Below the pieces are notes generated by a model, which saw only the letters and a program-made list of their open reading frames with translations, had not been told where the DNA came from and did not search any database. The translations under genes were made by a program, and so were the position numbers. A stretch of DNA of 64,000 nt from Antitrichia curtipendula (Eukaryota; Streptophyta; Bryopsida; Hypnales; Leucodontaceae): positions 45,942,001 through 46,006,000 of the forward strand of contig OX579635.1 of assembly GCA_951230915.1 (NCBI GenBank), written 5' to 3'. Shown in pieces: positions 11,781-24,300 of this stretch. Position 1 is the stretch's first letter; each line of letters begins with the position of its first letter.

Positions 11781-14700
11781 TCATGCAGTGGCCAAGCCCG
11801 CAGAGCTTTTTTCTTTGGAGTACGCTTCGTAAGCCTGATTTGCACCACCGGGTGTGTGGGCTTGGGCTTGCAATGGCAATGGCAATGGCGATGGCGATGG
11901 CGATGGGGATGGGGATCCATTAGCAGTCCCAGCTATGTCGTTGTGTCCTTGCAGGACGTTGTAATGTCGCGCCCAGTCGAGCACGATGGGCCTTGTCAAC
12001 TTGGCCACGCGGAAGATGTAAACTCCGAGGCGAATGCTGGTCATGGTGGGGGTGGCCGGGGGGAAGCACTCGAACACGCACACATCGCCTTCCTCCAGGT
12101 AGTGGCTGCGGGAGAAGTTCCGCCAGCCTCTGCAGTCGAGTTGAGATTGGGAGCCCAGCCACAGGGCCTTGCAATTCGTCGGCACTTCGTCGCACACCAA
12201 GGTCACGCGCACGGCTTGGGAGGGCAGATTCGAATTCTTTACGAAGTCCGCGGGGATGTCCTGCACAGGGCAACACACATTTGGGCCTCAAATGCTGGCA
12301 TGGATGGATGTGCATGCTTGCATTGCTTATTACAGCAGAGTAGGTTTAGGGTTTGTGCAATCACTAGTTCAAAGAAACCCAGAAAACCTAGCCATGTTAA
12401 ACCCTGTCAACTGGAATGCCACTGTTTTAACTGAAAACCCGGCCAATTGTACTTCAAATGCTTGGATTGCGTGTTTATTTTCTAATGACGTATTACAGCA
12501 GAGTAAATTTAGGGTTTGTACTTTCACTAATAGAAACCCCCAGAAAAATTAGGTATGTTCAACCCTGCTAATTGGAATCCCACTGTCTTTAACGTAAAAC
12601 CGTGCTAATTGGAATGCATGCCACTGTGTTTAACGTAAAACCGTGCCAATTGGAGTACAGTTAGGATTTATAGAATATATCTTTAAGAGGTGGATTCTCT
12701 ATTAGAGTTATGAATACACAGTCGTCAACTCAATTGTACTTCAAATACTCGTATTGAATGTTTGTTTCCTATTGATATATAGCAGGTAGATTTAGGTTTT
12801 GTTCCATCACTGATAGAAAGTTTACACCCTAGAGGTATGCCAGAAACTTAGCTTTGTTAAACGCTGCCATTTGGAATCCTCCAGTTTCTAACGTAAACTC
12901 CGCCAATGGAATTCAGCTAGGTTTTCCGGAATACCTTTAGGAGTTGTATTCTCTATTTGTGTCCATGAAACTATGATTCAACTTGAGCATGAATAGACAC
13001 GCATCAAGACCATTGTACTTCAAATGCTTGCATGGATTGTTTTTATTCTAACGATACACACAAGAGTAGATTTAGTTTATTGTACTACAGGAGCATGAAA
13101 AAAAAACATTCCGGCGCACACAATGAGAGGAAATTGATATTAATTTACCATGATGAAGTCGGTGTAGACCTGGGAGCTCTTCATGACTGTCATGAAATTC
13201 GGGTTACGGATTTTTCTGACCCATTCTTGAGCTGTTTTGAGAGCTCTCTCTAGGTCGAATGGAAATACTTTCCAACGTTTCGACTCCAGCACACAGGTAT
13301 TGGTCGTTGACGCAACTCTGGCTTGGATGTTGATGTTCTTTTCTTTCTCAGGAGTTGTAAATTTTGGAGTTGCAATGTTGGACTGAAGTACTGTTTCTTT
13401 TTCTTTCACATCTTCACGTAAAACTGGCATGTTTGGATTCTCCTCTTTCTCCGTCCCCGACTCTGTCATGGTCACATCCAATTCATGTGCTTCGAAGATG
13501 CTATATGAGGTTTTGCTTTCGATGAGATCTTGCTCATCATCTTCCATTTGTTGAAGAGTTTCTTCGTCGCCGGCTTGTTGCAGGCCTTGCTTCAACGGAT
13601 GCTTGCTGTCTGTCTGATCTCCATCAATGGAGTTGATGACCACAGGATACTCGAAATCATTATCTGGTGATAATCCGAAAGAGAATCCTCCTTCCTCTTC
13701 TTGCATCTGTCCTGGACTAGGGTTTTCGTTGTGTTTTCCGTTGACATCGTCAGCCTTGCTGTTTTCAGTACTCTTATACATCTTCGACATCTCTTCGATG
13801 GATTGTCGAAGTGTAACTGGACTCGAATCAACTGCATTGTGGGCAGTCACAGGTTCATTGTCAGCAGCAGCTCCTTTGTACGCCAAAGGAGTTTGGTAGG
13901 ATTGCAACACTTTGTCACGGATTCCAGAATGCTGTCCCATCCTTAGGGAGGTCGCCGTCTTCGTGGCTTTGTCAGCTTCCAGGCCCTCATGTTTTTTTTC
14001 TACTTTTTTTGGAGCAGAGTCCTGCTCTGGAACAATAGTTTCCAACTTCCTCTCCGCAATCACACAAGCTTGAGGAGTAGTTTTGTCAAGGTCTGAATGT
14101 TCGTCTTCGTCTTCCTCCTCTTCCACCGTCACCATGTCCACGTCACAAAGAATCTGAGCTCGTCTTGAGAGTGGATCACTCGCAGACTCAATTTTTTTTT
14201 CAATTTTAGCTTTGACCAGTGCTTTTTCAGTCGTGCCCTTCGTCGTTATCTCCAGATCCTCAAGAAAATCCTGACGCGTCGTGTTGAAAATATTTGAGAA
14301 CTGCCGAAGGGGGTCATCACTGGGTCGCTGCTTCTCTTCTTCATCAAAAGAGTCATTATCTTGAACAACATAATCGTCTTCACCATCACTAGTAATCTCT
14401 TGGTGGTTTTTCGCATCTACAACTTTTTGATCCTCACGCGCATGGGTAGCAAAAGCCTTCGACTGTAGGGTAACGAAATCTTCGCCTTCCTCCTCCCCCA
14501 CTTGCCCGAGGAAATGCCCAAGCTTGCTGGATCTTGCAGCAGTCTTCTCGTCTTCACTGTCGAGATCAATGGTAACCACTTCATCCTCTCTTCCATCCTT
14601 CTCTTCATGACGCTCCCACTGCTTGGTTTCCTCCGAGAATCTCAGCTTGGCTGCAGGCTCGTTGAAGCTGGTGAATCCTCTCTTAGCAGGTGTGTTCCAC

Positions 14701-15659
14701 CTGTCCACGATGTTGGACATGAGATTCTTGCCAGTCACAGCGAGCTCGGCCATGTCGACCTTTCGTTTTTTGGAGTGACCCTGCATCAGATGCGGCAAAT
14801 CGGGAGCTGCGTACTTCCCTGTGACTGTTGCCTTCCTGGCGCTTCTTCGGACATCGCCATGGCTGTTGAAGATTTCCACAATGAAGTGCGAAGGCTTGGT
14901 GAGACGGAAATAAAGGTGATCTCCTTCTCGAAGGTGATGGTCATGTGCAAACGCTCGCCAGCCAGTGTGCAGAACGGATCTGTCGGTCGCTCCCACTTTC
15001 CATTGGTTTCCACTCGGCCCCTGTAGCGTTATGGGCTTGTTCTTCGGGATTGAGTCAGGGTAGTCCTCCGAGAATGTGCCAGGAATGCACTGCAACAGGA
15101 ACATGACATTTCACTTAATTAAGTCGTTATTTCCTGCGTTGGGAACTCGATGAAGCTCTATCTTAGGTATTCCCAAGACATACTAGAACTCTCGATAGAG
15201 CATGAGTTTCCGGAATAGGTAAAGGCAGTTCATTACCGAGATTGATTTTTGTAGATTAATTGAACTGGTGTGTTGTGCATGAAACGAATATAGTTGCGAG
15301 AATTTCCCTGAGCATCAATACTATACATTCGCATGCTATACTGATGAATGTTCTTGTGGAGCATGCTTGAGCAGAAGTAGGTGAAATTTTGGAATTTAAC
15401 TGCTGGTGGCATGACTACTGATAGAATTGGTTAAATCTTAGGAATTGAGGCTGGAGTAATCGTGACTTACAAGGGCAGCATTTGGCGCATGGTGCAAGGC
15501 CATCCTGGTCACCTTCCTTCCGAAGTTTGGCCAGCTTCTATCTGGATCGAACTTCTCCTCCTCCAGGTCTTGGTTTCCATGGAGCAGGTTGCATCGGTGC
15601 GTGCATTCCGCACAAGCTGGTCGTATATGGACAAACTCCTCATTCTCCTGTGCAAACAT
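11781..15659 (-). CDS. Two-B3-domain (REM-type) DNA-binding protein, three exons
   Basis: The hand-built model joins exon 1 (15659-15471), exon 2 (15089-13149) and exon 3 (12260-11781), all phase 0, for 869 aa. Exon 1 carries a C-x2-C-x3-C-x3-H cluster (CAECTHRCNLLHG), as found near the start of some plant B3 proteins. A first B3 domain covers about residues 64-145 (CIPGTFSEDYPDSIP, SGNQWKV, GWRAFAHDHHLREGDHLYFRL). Residues of about 150-685 are acidic, Ser-rich and disordered. A second B3 domain spans the exon 2/3 junction from about 690 to 800 (MKSSQVYTDFIM/DIPADFV, GWRNFSRSHYLEEGDVCVFE). The tail has an SPSPSPSPLPLPL repeat from a GATGGC microsatellite. B3 domains bind DNA; partner and targets are unknown. 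A further non-coding or short 5' exon upstream of 15659 cannot be excluded. Confidence 0.85.
12310..13100. repeat. Diverged tandem repeats filling B3-gene intron 2
   Basis: Most of the 888-bp intron (13148-12261) consists of about four diverged copies of one unit. Each has an AGCAGAGTA..TTTAGGGTTTGT-like core (about 12335, 12496, 12783 and 13073) followed by a CCAATTGGA(A/G)T..CCACTGT segment. Spacings are about 160, 290 and 290 bp. The intron therefore appears to have grown by internal duplication. Confidence 0.7.
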
Positions 15660-16529
15660 TTTGCAGAATTTGGCTTTCCAAGGACGTTGCAGCTAGAAAG
15701 CTCTACACAGCTGCACTAGTCTACCGATTCTGTCGAGATTGAAGACTAACAATACTCTCATTCAGAGAAACTTGAGCAAAAGAGTATTCTGCTCAGACAG
15801 CTTCCACTATGACACCAACAGAACAACTCTCTTGTGAAGCTGAACAGAGCTGAAACAACTTAGCAAAAATGAGGGCTTGAATGGTCCAAGAAGTACTAAG
15901 CAGACTGAGCAGTGATCACTCGTTGTACTGTACAAGCAATGAGAGCTCCGCACACACAGAACCTAAACTTCATTAATGAATAGCTTCCAGGTACTTCGCT
16001 CAAGATGTCACTTCAATTTCGATTATTTAACGTTCATTTCGACAATCTTGACAGCCATGATGAAACTTGTACCCGATACTGCTTCAGTACCAATTCTTAA
16101 GCTTCTGCTTCAAACTGTCTCATGATTCGTACAGTGATTATGTCTCTTACGGAAGGTTTTCAGACGTACTATCAAAGCATGATGCTCATCCGATCTGATA
16201 ACTTGGTAACAAGTTATTAATTATCTCGTTTGATTTTTTTGGCAGTCATATCGAGTACGTGTCCTGATCTCGACGTTTTGTTCCACGGTGACATAAATTA
16301 GTATTCAGTGAGGATATCTGGCATGGGGATACTGCTCAAGAGCTTCATCTTCGACCTCATTCGGCAAATCAGCCAAACTGGGCCTCCTCTCGTGTAATGG
16401 TATGATTCTTGAGATTGTTTGAGCAAGAAAGTAGTTTTGGTCATGTACCTACAAAATTGTTTCAACTTTGATGTTGTCTCGTTCCTCAATCAGTGTGATA
16501 TATCTTAGATTTTAAAACTGTCCGACAAC
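15660..16529. promoter_or_regulatory. Shared upstream region of divergent B3 and ADD genes
   Basis: About 870 bp separate the inferred start of the minus-strand B3 gene from that of the plus-strand ADD gene, so the two chromatin/DNA-binding genes are head-to-head. No TATA box or motif was singled out. Both 5' untranslated regions must lie here. Confidence 0.5.
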
Positions 16530-19500
16530 ATGCCGATGAAGTCCAAGCGGCCAATACCACTGAGCAGAGAAGCAAGATGGAGGAACAAAGTGAAAACCTG
16601 GCCGAACATGAGCTCGAGGATGGCTGACAGCAGCAGTGACAGCACCAGCAGCGAAGAAGAATCTGAGGGACCTTCAAGGGAAGCATCTGAAGCTCCAGAT
16701 GTGCACCCGAAAACTTGGCAGGTAGATGATGTGAAACCGAACCAAGAGGAGCTCAGCGAGGCTTTGAATGCAGGAATTAGAGTTCCACCGGAAGACAGTG
16801 TTACTGTGGTTCTGAATACAAAGGTCTGTTACAATGGCATTCTTTGCAAGTCGCTTTTATATATTCTTGTTCTTCTTCAAATTGGTGGCTATTGCTGGAG
16901 GTATATAGTGGTTATGGCGCTTGTTTTCTCACTATAGTTGTTGCTCTAAAAGCCGAAATTAGAGTTCCACCCGAAGAAGACAGTACTACTCTGGTTTTGA
17001 ATTCGAAGGTCACGCAGTTACAATGGCATTCTTTCCAAGTCATTTTATGAACTCGTCTTTTTCTTCAAAGTGGTGACTCTTGTTGGAGGTATAGAGTGGT
17101 CATGACGCTTGTTTTCTCAGGTACTAGGTGTTATTTTTGTGCTTTTTTTCTCTCAGATTGGAAAAGCTGCAACATGTCTTTCGAGTGACAGCGCTGGAAA
17201 AACTGCCTACTATCCAATGCAAGGTGAGCTTCATGATGGGCCAGGGGTATCTGCTACGTCCTCCAGAGACATCAACCACACTGGAAGTGAAAAGCCTCCT
17301 CCAAGAAGAAGTTTCGATTGTACTGTCTGCGGGAAGAAACTCTTTTCGGTGTGGAAGGTTCAGGAGCACCCGGACCTTGGAGTGGGCATTTGCAGAGCCT
17401 GCTACAGTTTTCTCTTCAGTAGTCCATATACCAAGGTAACTCCTCAATTTTGAACTTAAGGTTTTGAAATCACGGTGTGCATTTGCCGAAAGTATTTCAG
17501 AATTGGTTGCACTTCCATTTTGCTGTATTGAGGTTGCAATCAACTTGTTGTTTACAAGGATTTGGTACAAGCTTTCCTTAGAGAATACTCTTGGACCAAA
17601 TTAAAGACTCACGGTTTGAAATGACTAATTCAATTGCTCATCTTATGAAAAGTATAGTTCAGATGAGGATATTCATAATATCACTCGAATTACTGAGAAA
17701 CATTGCATGTGTTGGTTAGAAATTAAATAAAAACAGATCCAAAAAAGGTCCCCAAATGACGTACTTCAAACTGGTAAAAAAAAGCATGAGGCGCTTTGCA
17801 GGACACGACCGATTCTTCGGAGGAGCAATGCCGGTGGTGCGGCCAAGGAGGCCGGATTGTCATGTGCGACGAATGTGACAAATCGTTCTGCGACTCCTGC
17901 ATCGTGCGCAACTACGGCCCCAAGGCGCTGGCACACATCGTCTCCAGCAATTGGAGCTGTTTCTGCTGCGATCCAGAGCTTCTGCGTGTTCCCATCGACG
18001 AACTCAAAGAGTTTCAAAATTCGGCACGCCAGCTCTCAGAAACAAACAACGTCGCCTTCAAACGAAAAGGTGCTTCTTGGGCAGGACAACCGGTAACCAG
18101 GTATGGCCTGCTCCAATCCTCTGCTCAGGGGACTACTGTAAGCCCTTATGGTTTGAAAATAATTGATCATATTGTGAAATGTATAATTCAAATGAGGTTA
18201 TATTTTAAGTCACCAGAATCAGAGAAAAGCGTTGCATGGGTTGGTCAAAACTTAATAAAAATGAACCAAAAAATGGTCCAAAATGGATTCGACTTAAAAA
18301 TTGATAAAAACAACAACATGAGGTCCAACTTGGGGCTCCTGATCCCTTAGGGCCTAGCCTGTTTCATGATTAAAACATGGAACCAAATCCAGTGACCGAA
18401 TCCCTAAAAATTGAAAAATTTATATACACTGAAATAGACGAACTCTGTATAAATTGAATATGCAGGGATGCAAGCGAGGACAGTATTCTGGGGACCGAAG
18501 CTGGAGGTTCAACTATTGCGGTATTGTTGGATCAAGAGGAGGTTAGTAGTTAGTACATGCTTCCACTATTTACTTGCAGTGATCTTTGATGTGTTCCGCT
18601 TAGTATCTGAATAAATGCCAGACTGAGGACACACTGTCTGGACAAATGCTGAATGTTTCAATGTTGGGGATGGCAGGAGCGGCGGAAACAACACAAGGGA
18701 ATGTGGACAAACTCACGCAGAGTGAAGTCTACAGCTCACATTGTTCGCAGGAAAAACAAGAAGGCTACCAGCTCGTTCAATCCTGCGTTGCATACGAAAG
18801 CCCGCCTCGCTGCCACAACCGAAGTAAAACAGGAGCCTTGGGTGGCCATTGATCAACAAGCTCCAGCTTCCGCTACAACTGGAGTGAAACAAAATCATGG
18901 GGTGGCAACTGATAAACAATCTCCAGCGTCAGCAACGACCGAAGTAGAACAGAAGCATGAGGTGGTAATTGATAAGCAAGTTCCAGCTTCTGCACCCCCT
19001 GCAACAAGGACTTGGATCCGACCTCATCAGGTTTGCCTCCATTCACCCCTCGAAAGGACCAAGAGGCCCAAAAATGATCTTTGTTTATGTTTGAAGTTTA
19101 GAGTCTGTCCTTTCTGTTGCCAAATGGTTTTTGTTTTTTGGCCAAACACCTGGTTCTGGTGGTATGAAGTATAGTCTCATCAGAATTCTATTTCTTACAA
19201 TATCATCAATTGAATTTGCCTCAAATCCTTGGTCCTCGGTCCTCAGGGTTAATGTCTTTGTGTCAGTATGCAAGGACTTCTAAATTCTTCGTTGTCCAGA
19301 AAGCCATGAATGGTACACATCATTAATGCAGCTTTTTGCTATGAAAATCTAGCTTTGAATAATAGTCCCCGTCTTTTTGAAATTTTGATGAATGCTTGAT
19401 TACTAATTGCAGTGGGAGCAAAAGCGTAAAGAGGCAGCCGAGAGAAGGAAACGGGCTGCTGAGGCTGAGCTTCTCAAGAACGTCAGCGACGATGGTCCTA

Positions 19501-19658
19501 AGCATACCAATTCAAACATGTCGGAAGGTCTCCAACATAATAATATTCGCTGCAAAGAAGAAGATGCTTGTCCAAAGATGCCCAGCGAGATTGCTCATGA
19601 TCTTTCAGATGCAATAGTCGGTGATGCAGGCAAAGTGAAGAAACCCATTAAATCCTAA
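16530..19658 (+). CDS. ADD (ATRX-DNMT3-DNMT3L) zinc-finger protein, six exons
   Basis: Exons are 16530-16823, 17157-17435, 17802-18100, 18466-18541, 18677-19030 and 19413-19658; phases agree throughout and give 515 aa. Residues 1-100 are Ser/Glu-rich. Residues of about 150-252 form an ADD domain: a GATA-like finger (C153, C156, C177, C180) followed by a PHD-like finger starting EQCRWCGQGGRIVMCDECDKSFCDSC (C201 to C224, then a CFCC pair). ADD domains of ATRX and DNMT3 are known to read the histone H3 tail. Unlike plant ATRX there is no SNF2 helicase before the stop, so this is either a stand-alone ADD protein or a truncated relative. Exon 5 encodes three imperfect repeats of about 21 aa (ATTEVKQ...DKQ.PAS). 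The C terminus is a charged helix (EQKRKEAAERRKRAAEAEL). Nuclear location is inferred. Confidence 0.82.
16758..17120 (+). repeat. Tandem duplication of the exon 1 end and its intron in the ADD gene
   Basis: The last ~65 bp of exon 1 plus ~115 bp of intron (about 16758-16940) recur at about 16941-17120. The copies share ATTAGAGTTCCACC, ACAATGGCATTCTTT and GCTTGTTTTCTCA. The second exon copy has a donor-like AAG/GTCACG but, if spliced from the TATAG at 16933-16937, reads TTG TTG CTC TAA. It would therefore add a stop and is left out of the gene model. Confidence 0.75.
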
Positions 19659-20918
19659 TCAGGTAGTAGTTATGTGAATATGAACAGAGCTCCAACAACA
19701 GCACATTCAACAGCAGTCCGTACTTGAAACCATACGTGCATTTTTTACACAAAAATATATTAATACAAACTTTTGAAGGAGATGTATATAAGTTATTATA
19801 CTACGACCTCTCAGTATGCAGACTAGAAACTCTTAGCCAGTGTTTCATTCCAGTTTGTCATAACTTAGAACCATCTTTGAGCGCTCATGGACTTTCAATT
19901 GCTGAAGTTTTCACTCTGAAACTGAGATTGCTACTGGGTTAACCCCTGAAGGATCAAGATGTTCAATTTTGGCCATCTATGTGTTTTTTTGAGACAGCTT
20001 GAGTAGGTCGTTTGAGAAAAAAATTGGGTTGAATTTGGTTTATTTGTTGACCAATAAGTATAATGCCTTTCATTGATTCTGAAGACATAAGATATGACCT
20101 CATTTGCATAATCAACAATTTACAATGTGATCACTTGAATTGGCCCTTTTCAAACCGAGAATCTTTTGTCCTTCTAGGGTTTAAGGTTCCCAACAATTTG
20201 ACCAATGCCGCACAATTGCCCCTTGAAAGTGGTTTACTCGGAAAAAAAAAACTACTTGTTATTTCATTAACTAGCGGCACAAAACGTCCTAAGAAGATTT
20301 CGTAGGATTTTTTTTAAATTAGAGAATAAATAGGATGTACTTAAAGCACAAAGCACAAAGCACAAAAAAATGTGTTCTTTGTTCAAGATCCTTCATCAAG
20401 CCAATACAATTGTGTTGGAGAGCAACACCCAAGCCAAGTGCGTTTTACATACTAGGAGTTCAAGTGTATGGGATAAAATATTAATATTGTTTTCAACAAT
20501 GATATGGGTGATTGCAAGAAAGACTGGTCCTATTTCGTATCACATTCAGAGTGAAGGAGTTGTTTTTTGCTAGATCTTTTGACGGTAGAACCCCATAAAC
20601 TTAAATTTTTTATTGAAAATGGTTAACTTGATTGTAATCATATCCCTTATCTTTTAGAAATTTAATCAAATCATATTATATTTAAAAGTAAATTTTGCTT
20701 ATTTGTCACACTTGTCTTTGAGGTTTAGGAGGATTTAGTACTGGGGAGTATCCAAAATTAATGATCTAGAGCTGAAAATTTTATGGTCTATTTCTACAGT
20801 AGGAGGACATGTGTCTACCAAAGGAAATCTAAAAATATATTATTTTATGGCTTCCATACTTGTACAAATAGGGCTCTTTTGTACTCCCATTTCTGAACAT
20901 TGAAGATGGTTCTGACTT
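19659..20918. other. Spacer between ADD gene and the 10.2-kb transposon
   Basis: AT-rich DNA containing the presumed 3' untranslated region of the ADD gene. Open frames at 20063-20305 and 20370-20573 have no recognisable domain. A short AAAGCAC triplication is at 20345-20364. Nothing else was found. Confidence 0.5.
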
Positions 20919-20947
20919 CATTAGAAGAAAATTCGGGTCTCTGGATG
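20919..20947 (+). repeat. Left terminal inverted repeat of the 10.2-kb element
   Basis: It reads CATTAGAAGAAAATTCGGGT and then CTCTGGATG; 27 of 29 positions match the inverse of the right end. The flank to its left ends in CTT, matching the three bases after the right end. Confidence 0.85.
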
Positions 20948-21232
20948 GCCGGTACTTTGGGCTTGAAAAATAATTTTTTGCTTTTTAGAAAATGGTCAAT
21001 TCCAACATCATGGGTACTTGGCGCTTGTTGCCATCAAACCTGCACGCCAATGAGCTGTGGACGGTACAGGTCGAGTTGTCACTGAAGCACTCAAGTGGCG
21101 CCTTGTTGTCAACAGCCGTGCACCAGGACTCTGTACAAACATTTGCCATGTTGGCAACTCAACACTTGGGGCAATGAGTTTGGCACATAGATTAATATAG
21201 TTCGGTGACTATTTTAATGTTGACTGCGAGTA

Positions 21233-21270
21233 CCAAATTGTGGATTATAATCTTTTAATCCACGATTTGG
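21233..21270. other. Subterminal hairpin near the left end of the element
   Basis: The 15-base arms at 21233-21247 and 21256-21270 pair with one mismatch (CCAAAT-TGTGGATTA against TAATCCACGATTTGG) around an 8-base AT-rich loop. It lies about 315 bp inside the left terminus, just before the transposase reading frame. A role in transcription start or transposase recognition is possible but not shown. Confidence 0.6.
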
Positions 21271-21313
21271 AATTCTGATTTGGAAGCCACTATTTCCAAT
21301 TAGTGTACTCAAC

Positions 21314-24300
21314 ATGTACAATCCAGTTGACGAGCGTGTGAATTGGGGGATGTGGGGAATGTCAACGTGGAGATGCTCGCAAGTTCTCAATTGTTGGAAT
21401 TGCTTCCCGCCAAATGAGCTGGCCTCATTGCCGTTGCCAACAGGCTCATTGGCATCCCTCAACTGGTTTTGGGGTGGCTTTGGCACACGATTTGAGAGAT
21501 TTCGGTTTAGGATGGCACTTCAGGACATTACCAATGTTGGAAAGGGTAGTTCGTATACAGCAGCTGTTATATTGGATAGTAAATTCGCCCCTATTGTGAG
21601 GAAAGGGGTTCGAATTGATCAGCAAGCCTCAAAAGCAGAGTTTCCAGCGTTGAGAGATTCTGGAGCCACCAACATTGATTTATGGTTGGATGGCAATTTG
21701 TACCCAACAGATCCTGTCACAGGGAAGCCACCACCGTTTCAAACAATCAAGAGTTGCTTAGAATTTGTGTGTCACGGTGACTCTGGACTCCTAGGATATT
21801 CTAGAAACCTTGTTAGCACCTGTGACTCAATAAAAGGCTTGGAAAGGCAATTACAGGAGACACAAGCTGATGCAATTCGGAAGAGGGAAGCCTTGCAAAA
21901 TTCCATTGCGTTACTAACGCAGGATCTGGACGTTGCCAACAGTAGCTGGGCACAACGTTCAGAGGAACCTGTTGCAAGAAGTAAAGAGGAGATTGACACT
22001 TTGAAGAGCGGTTTAGACTTCTTTAGGGCTCGATGTGTAGCAGTCGAAGAAGAGTTGCACAGGAATGAGGACCAACACAACAACAACTTGCAGTTGGCGA
22101 ACGAACAAGGACGACAAGGTGCGCATCAGAAGGTCTTGCAGTTGGAGCATGAACTCATGGAAGCAAGAAAGTCCATAGTGAAATTCCAAAGGAAAATGGA
22201 AAGAATGGTCAGGACTCCAGCAGGACCACAACTAAGACCATCGAAGGGCCTCGTTGAATTAGCGAAGAGTGGTGGCGCGTCGAGGGCTCGTATAGCCAAA
22301 ATTCGAAGTTTGTTGCAACCGCAGGTAGTTCAAGCTATACACGCTGGCAACAGGACGTCTAACAGAAGGAAACGTCTGTGTGGCGACAAGGATACCCAAG
22401 ATGAGACCGGGCAGGCGATTGGACTATTGATGTCAAAGGGAGAGACGCTGGCGTTGATATCAAGTTCGCAACATAGTCATGCTGCAACCAGCATGACGAA
22501 CCACTACCTTGAGAAAATTGGGACGGAGTTGGGAACAGAAGCAATACTAGCAGCGTGCGATATGACTGGAGTGTCACAGAAAGGATATGGTGAGATCTAC
22601 AAGACGATCAAAGGGCGAGTGCAGCTCGTTGACAAACGCTTGAAGCCAACATTCTTGCCAAACCCGCACAAGGTTTGAAGTTATTATTCCCATTCCATGA
22701 ATTTTGGCTATGCATTGTTGGAAACGAGTTGGGCTTACATTCAAAGTAGAGCGTATTGCTATGCCTTGTTGGAAACGATGGAAAATTTCAATATAGGACA
22801 TACTGGAGGGTTCTTGCATTAGCCTAGTCGATCGGAGCATTGGAAAACAGAATTATAGCAGGGGCCCCATAAACGCTGCTAGAGGGAGGGTGGTAACGTG
22901 TTTGCAGTCGCAAAACCTGGTTTAGGGTTCAGGGTTCTGGGCGATTTACATAACTTCAATAAGGAAAATCTTGTTTCCAACAGCATGTTAGTGGTGGGTT
23001 TAGGCTTACGTGGTGTTCTCACAATATGGACTATGTTGAACAGGTCAGTTTGTTGCGAACAGAACTCAATTCAAAGTTGACGGATCTTGTTGGCAACTAT
23101 TACCATATTGACAGTACGTTGGAGTTGGTGGTGCAACCTTCAGTTACCACTGGAAAAGGAAGAAAGAAGAAATCAGACATATCAAGGGTGGTTCTAACGC
23201 CCAAGAATTCTTTGTTTGTTGACATCGAAGTGGTGCAGAGGACTATGGTGAAGCTATACCAATTCACGACCGAAGGTGAATATCCTTCTTTTCAAAACAT
23301 TCCTGTTCAAACGGTACTTGTTTCCAACGTGATTTCTTATTGACTTCTGTACATCAAGCGGTGTAGGGTGCTCTGACGTTGGAAACTGAACCTGCATGTC
23401 CAGAAGTTGGAAACAAGCCTTTAATTTTCGTCTTGAAGATGGACGAAGCAGAGATTGTACATGGGAGAAAATTCGAAAGGGTGAGTTTGACGCTCATGAA
23501 TCGTGCATTAGACACCAGCATACAAAAAACAGATGATAGATATTTTTCAGTCCAATCGGAAACCGAAATCTGGCCTATCGCATGCTTTGAGGTGGCCAAG
23601 GAGTCGTATGAAGTTCTCCACTGGGTGTTCCAACAAACTCAGTTCCCTACACTCATCAAAGCGCAAGATGAGGGTCAACTGTTAAGAGTTGAGGGTGTTG
23701 GAGACTTCAAAGTAGAGTGGCATTTGTCAGCTGACATGAAGACAATTAAGTGTTTGTATGGGCTGAAGCATGGAGCCAACGCGATACACTCATGCATTTA
23801 CTGTAACCAACAGCGGACAAAACCAGTGCTGGGAACAGCCGCGTCTGCTGCTACAGAGGCTAGGCGGAGAAAACATACATGGCATGGAGGTTTATTTGCT
23901 GGCAACGTGCAATGTAAACCGCTCGCCACTGACAGAGAATCACGGTGGAAGCCTATTCTACCCATTCCACTTGAGAGGGTACATATTTGTACCTTACATG
24001 CGTTAACTCGAATGATGGAGAAAATTCTTCACCTCCATTTCATGTTCATTTGGAACATGAAGAATGAGGAGCGTCAGCAACAAGCCATAGAGAATATGGA
24101 GAAGACTCTGTCAGCAGCTGGTCTTCACGGTGGAAACGTCCGCATCATGAAGGACCCAGTACTCAGTGGCGCTTCCAACAGTGTCCCCATCAAACCCTCC
24201 CTCAGTGGTGTGACTGCAACTAGGATGTTCCAACCATCGACTTGGTCAGGGCAAGATCGAGTATGGAAGGATGTCTTGCGCTCAGAAAATAACACTCTTC

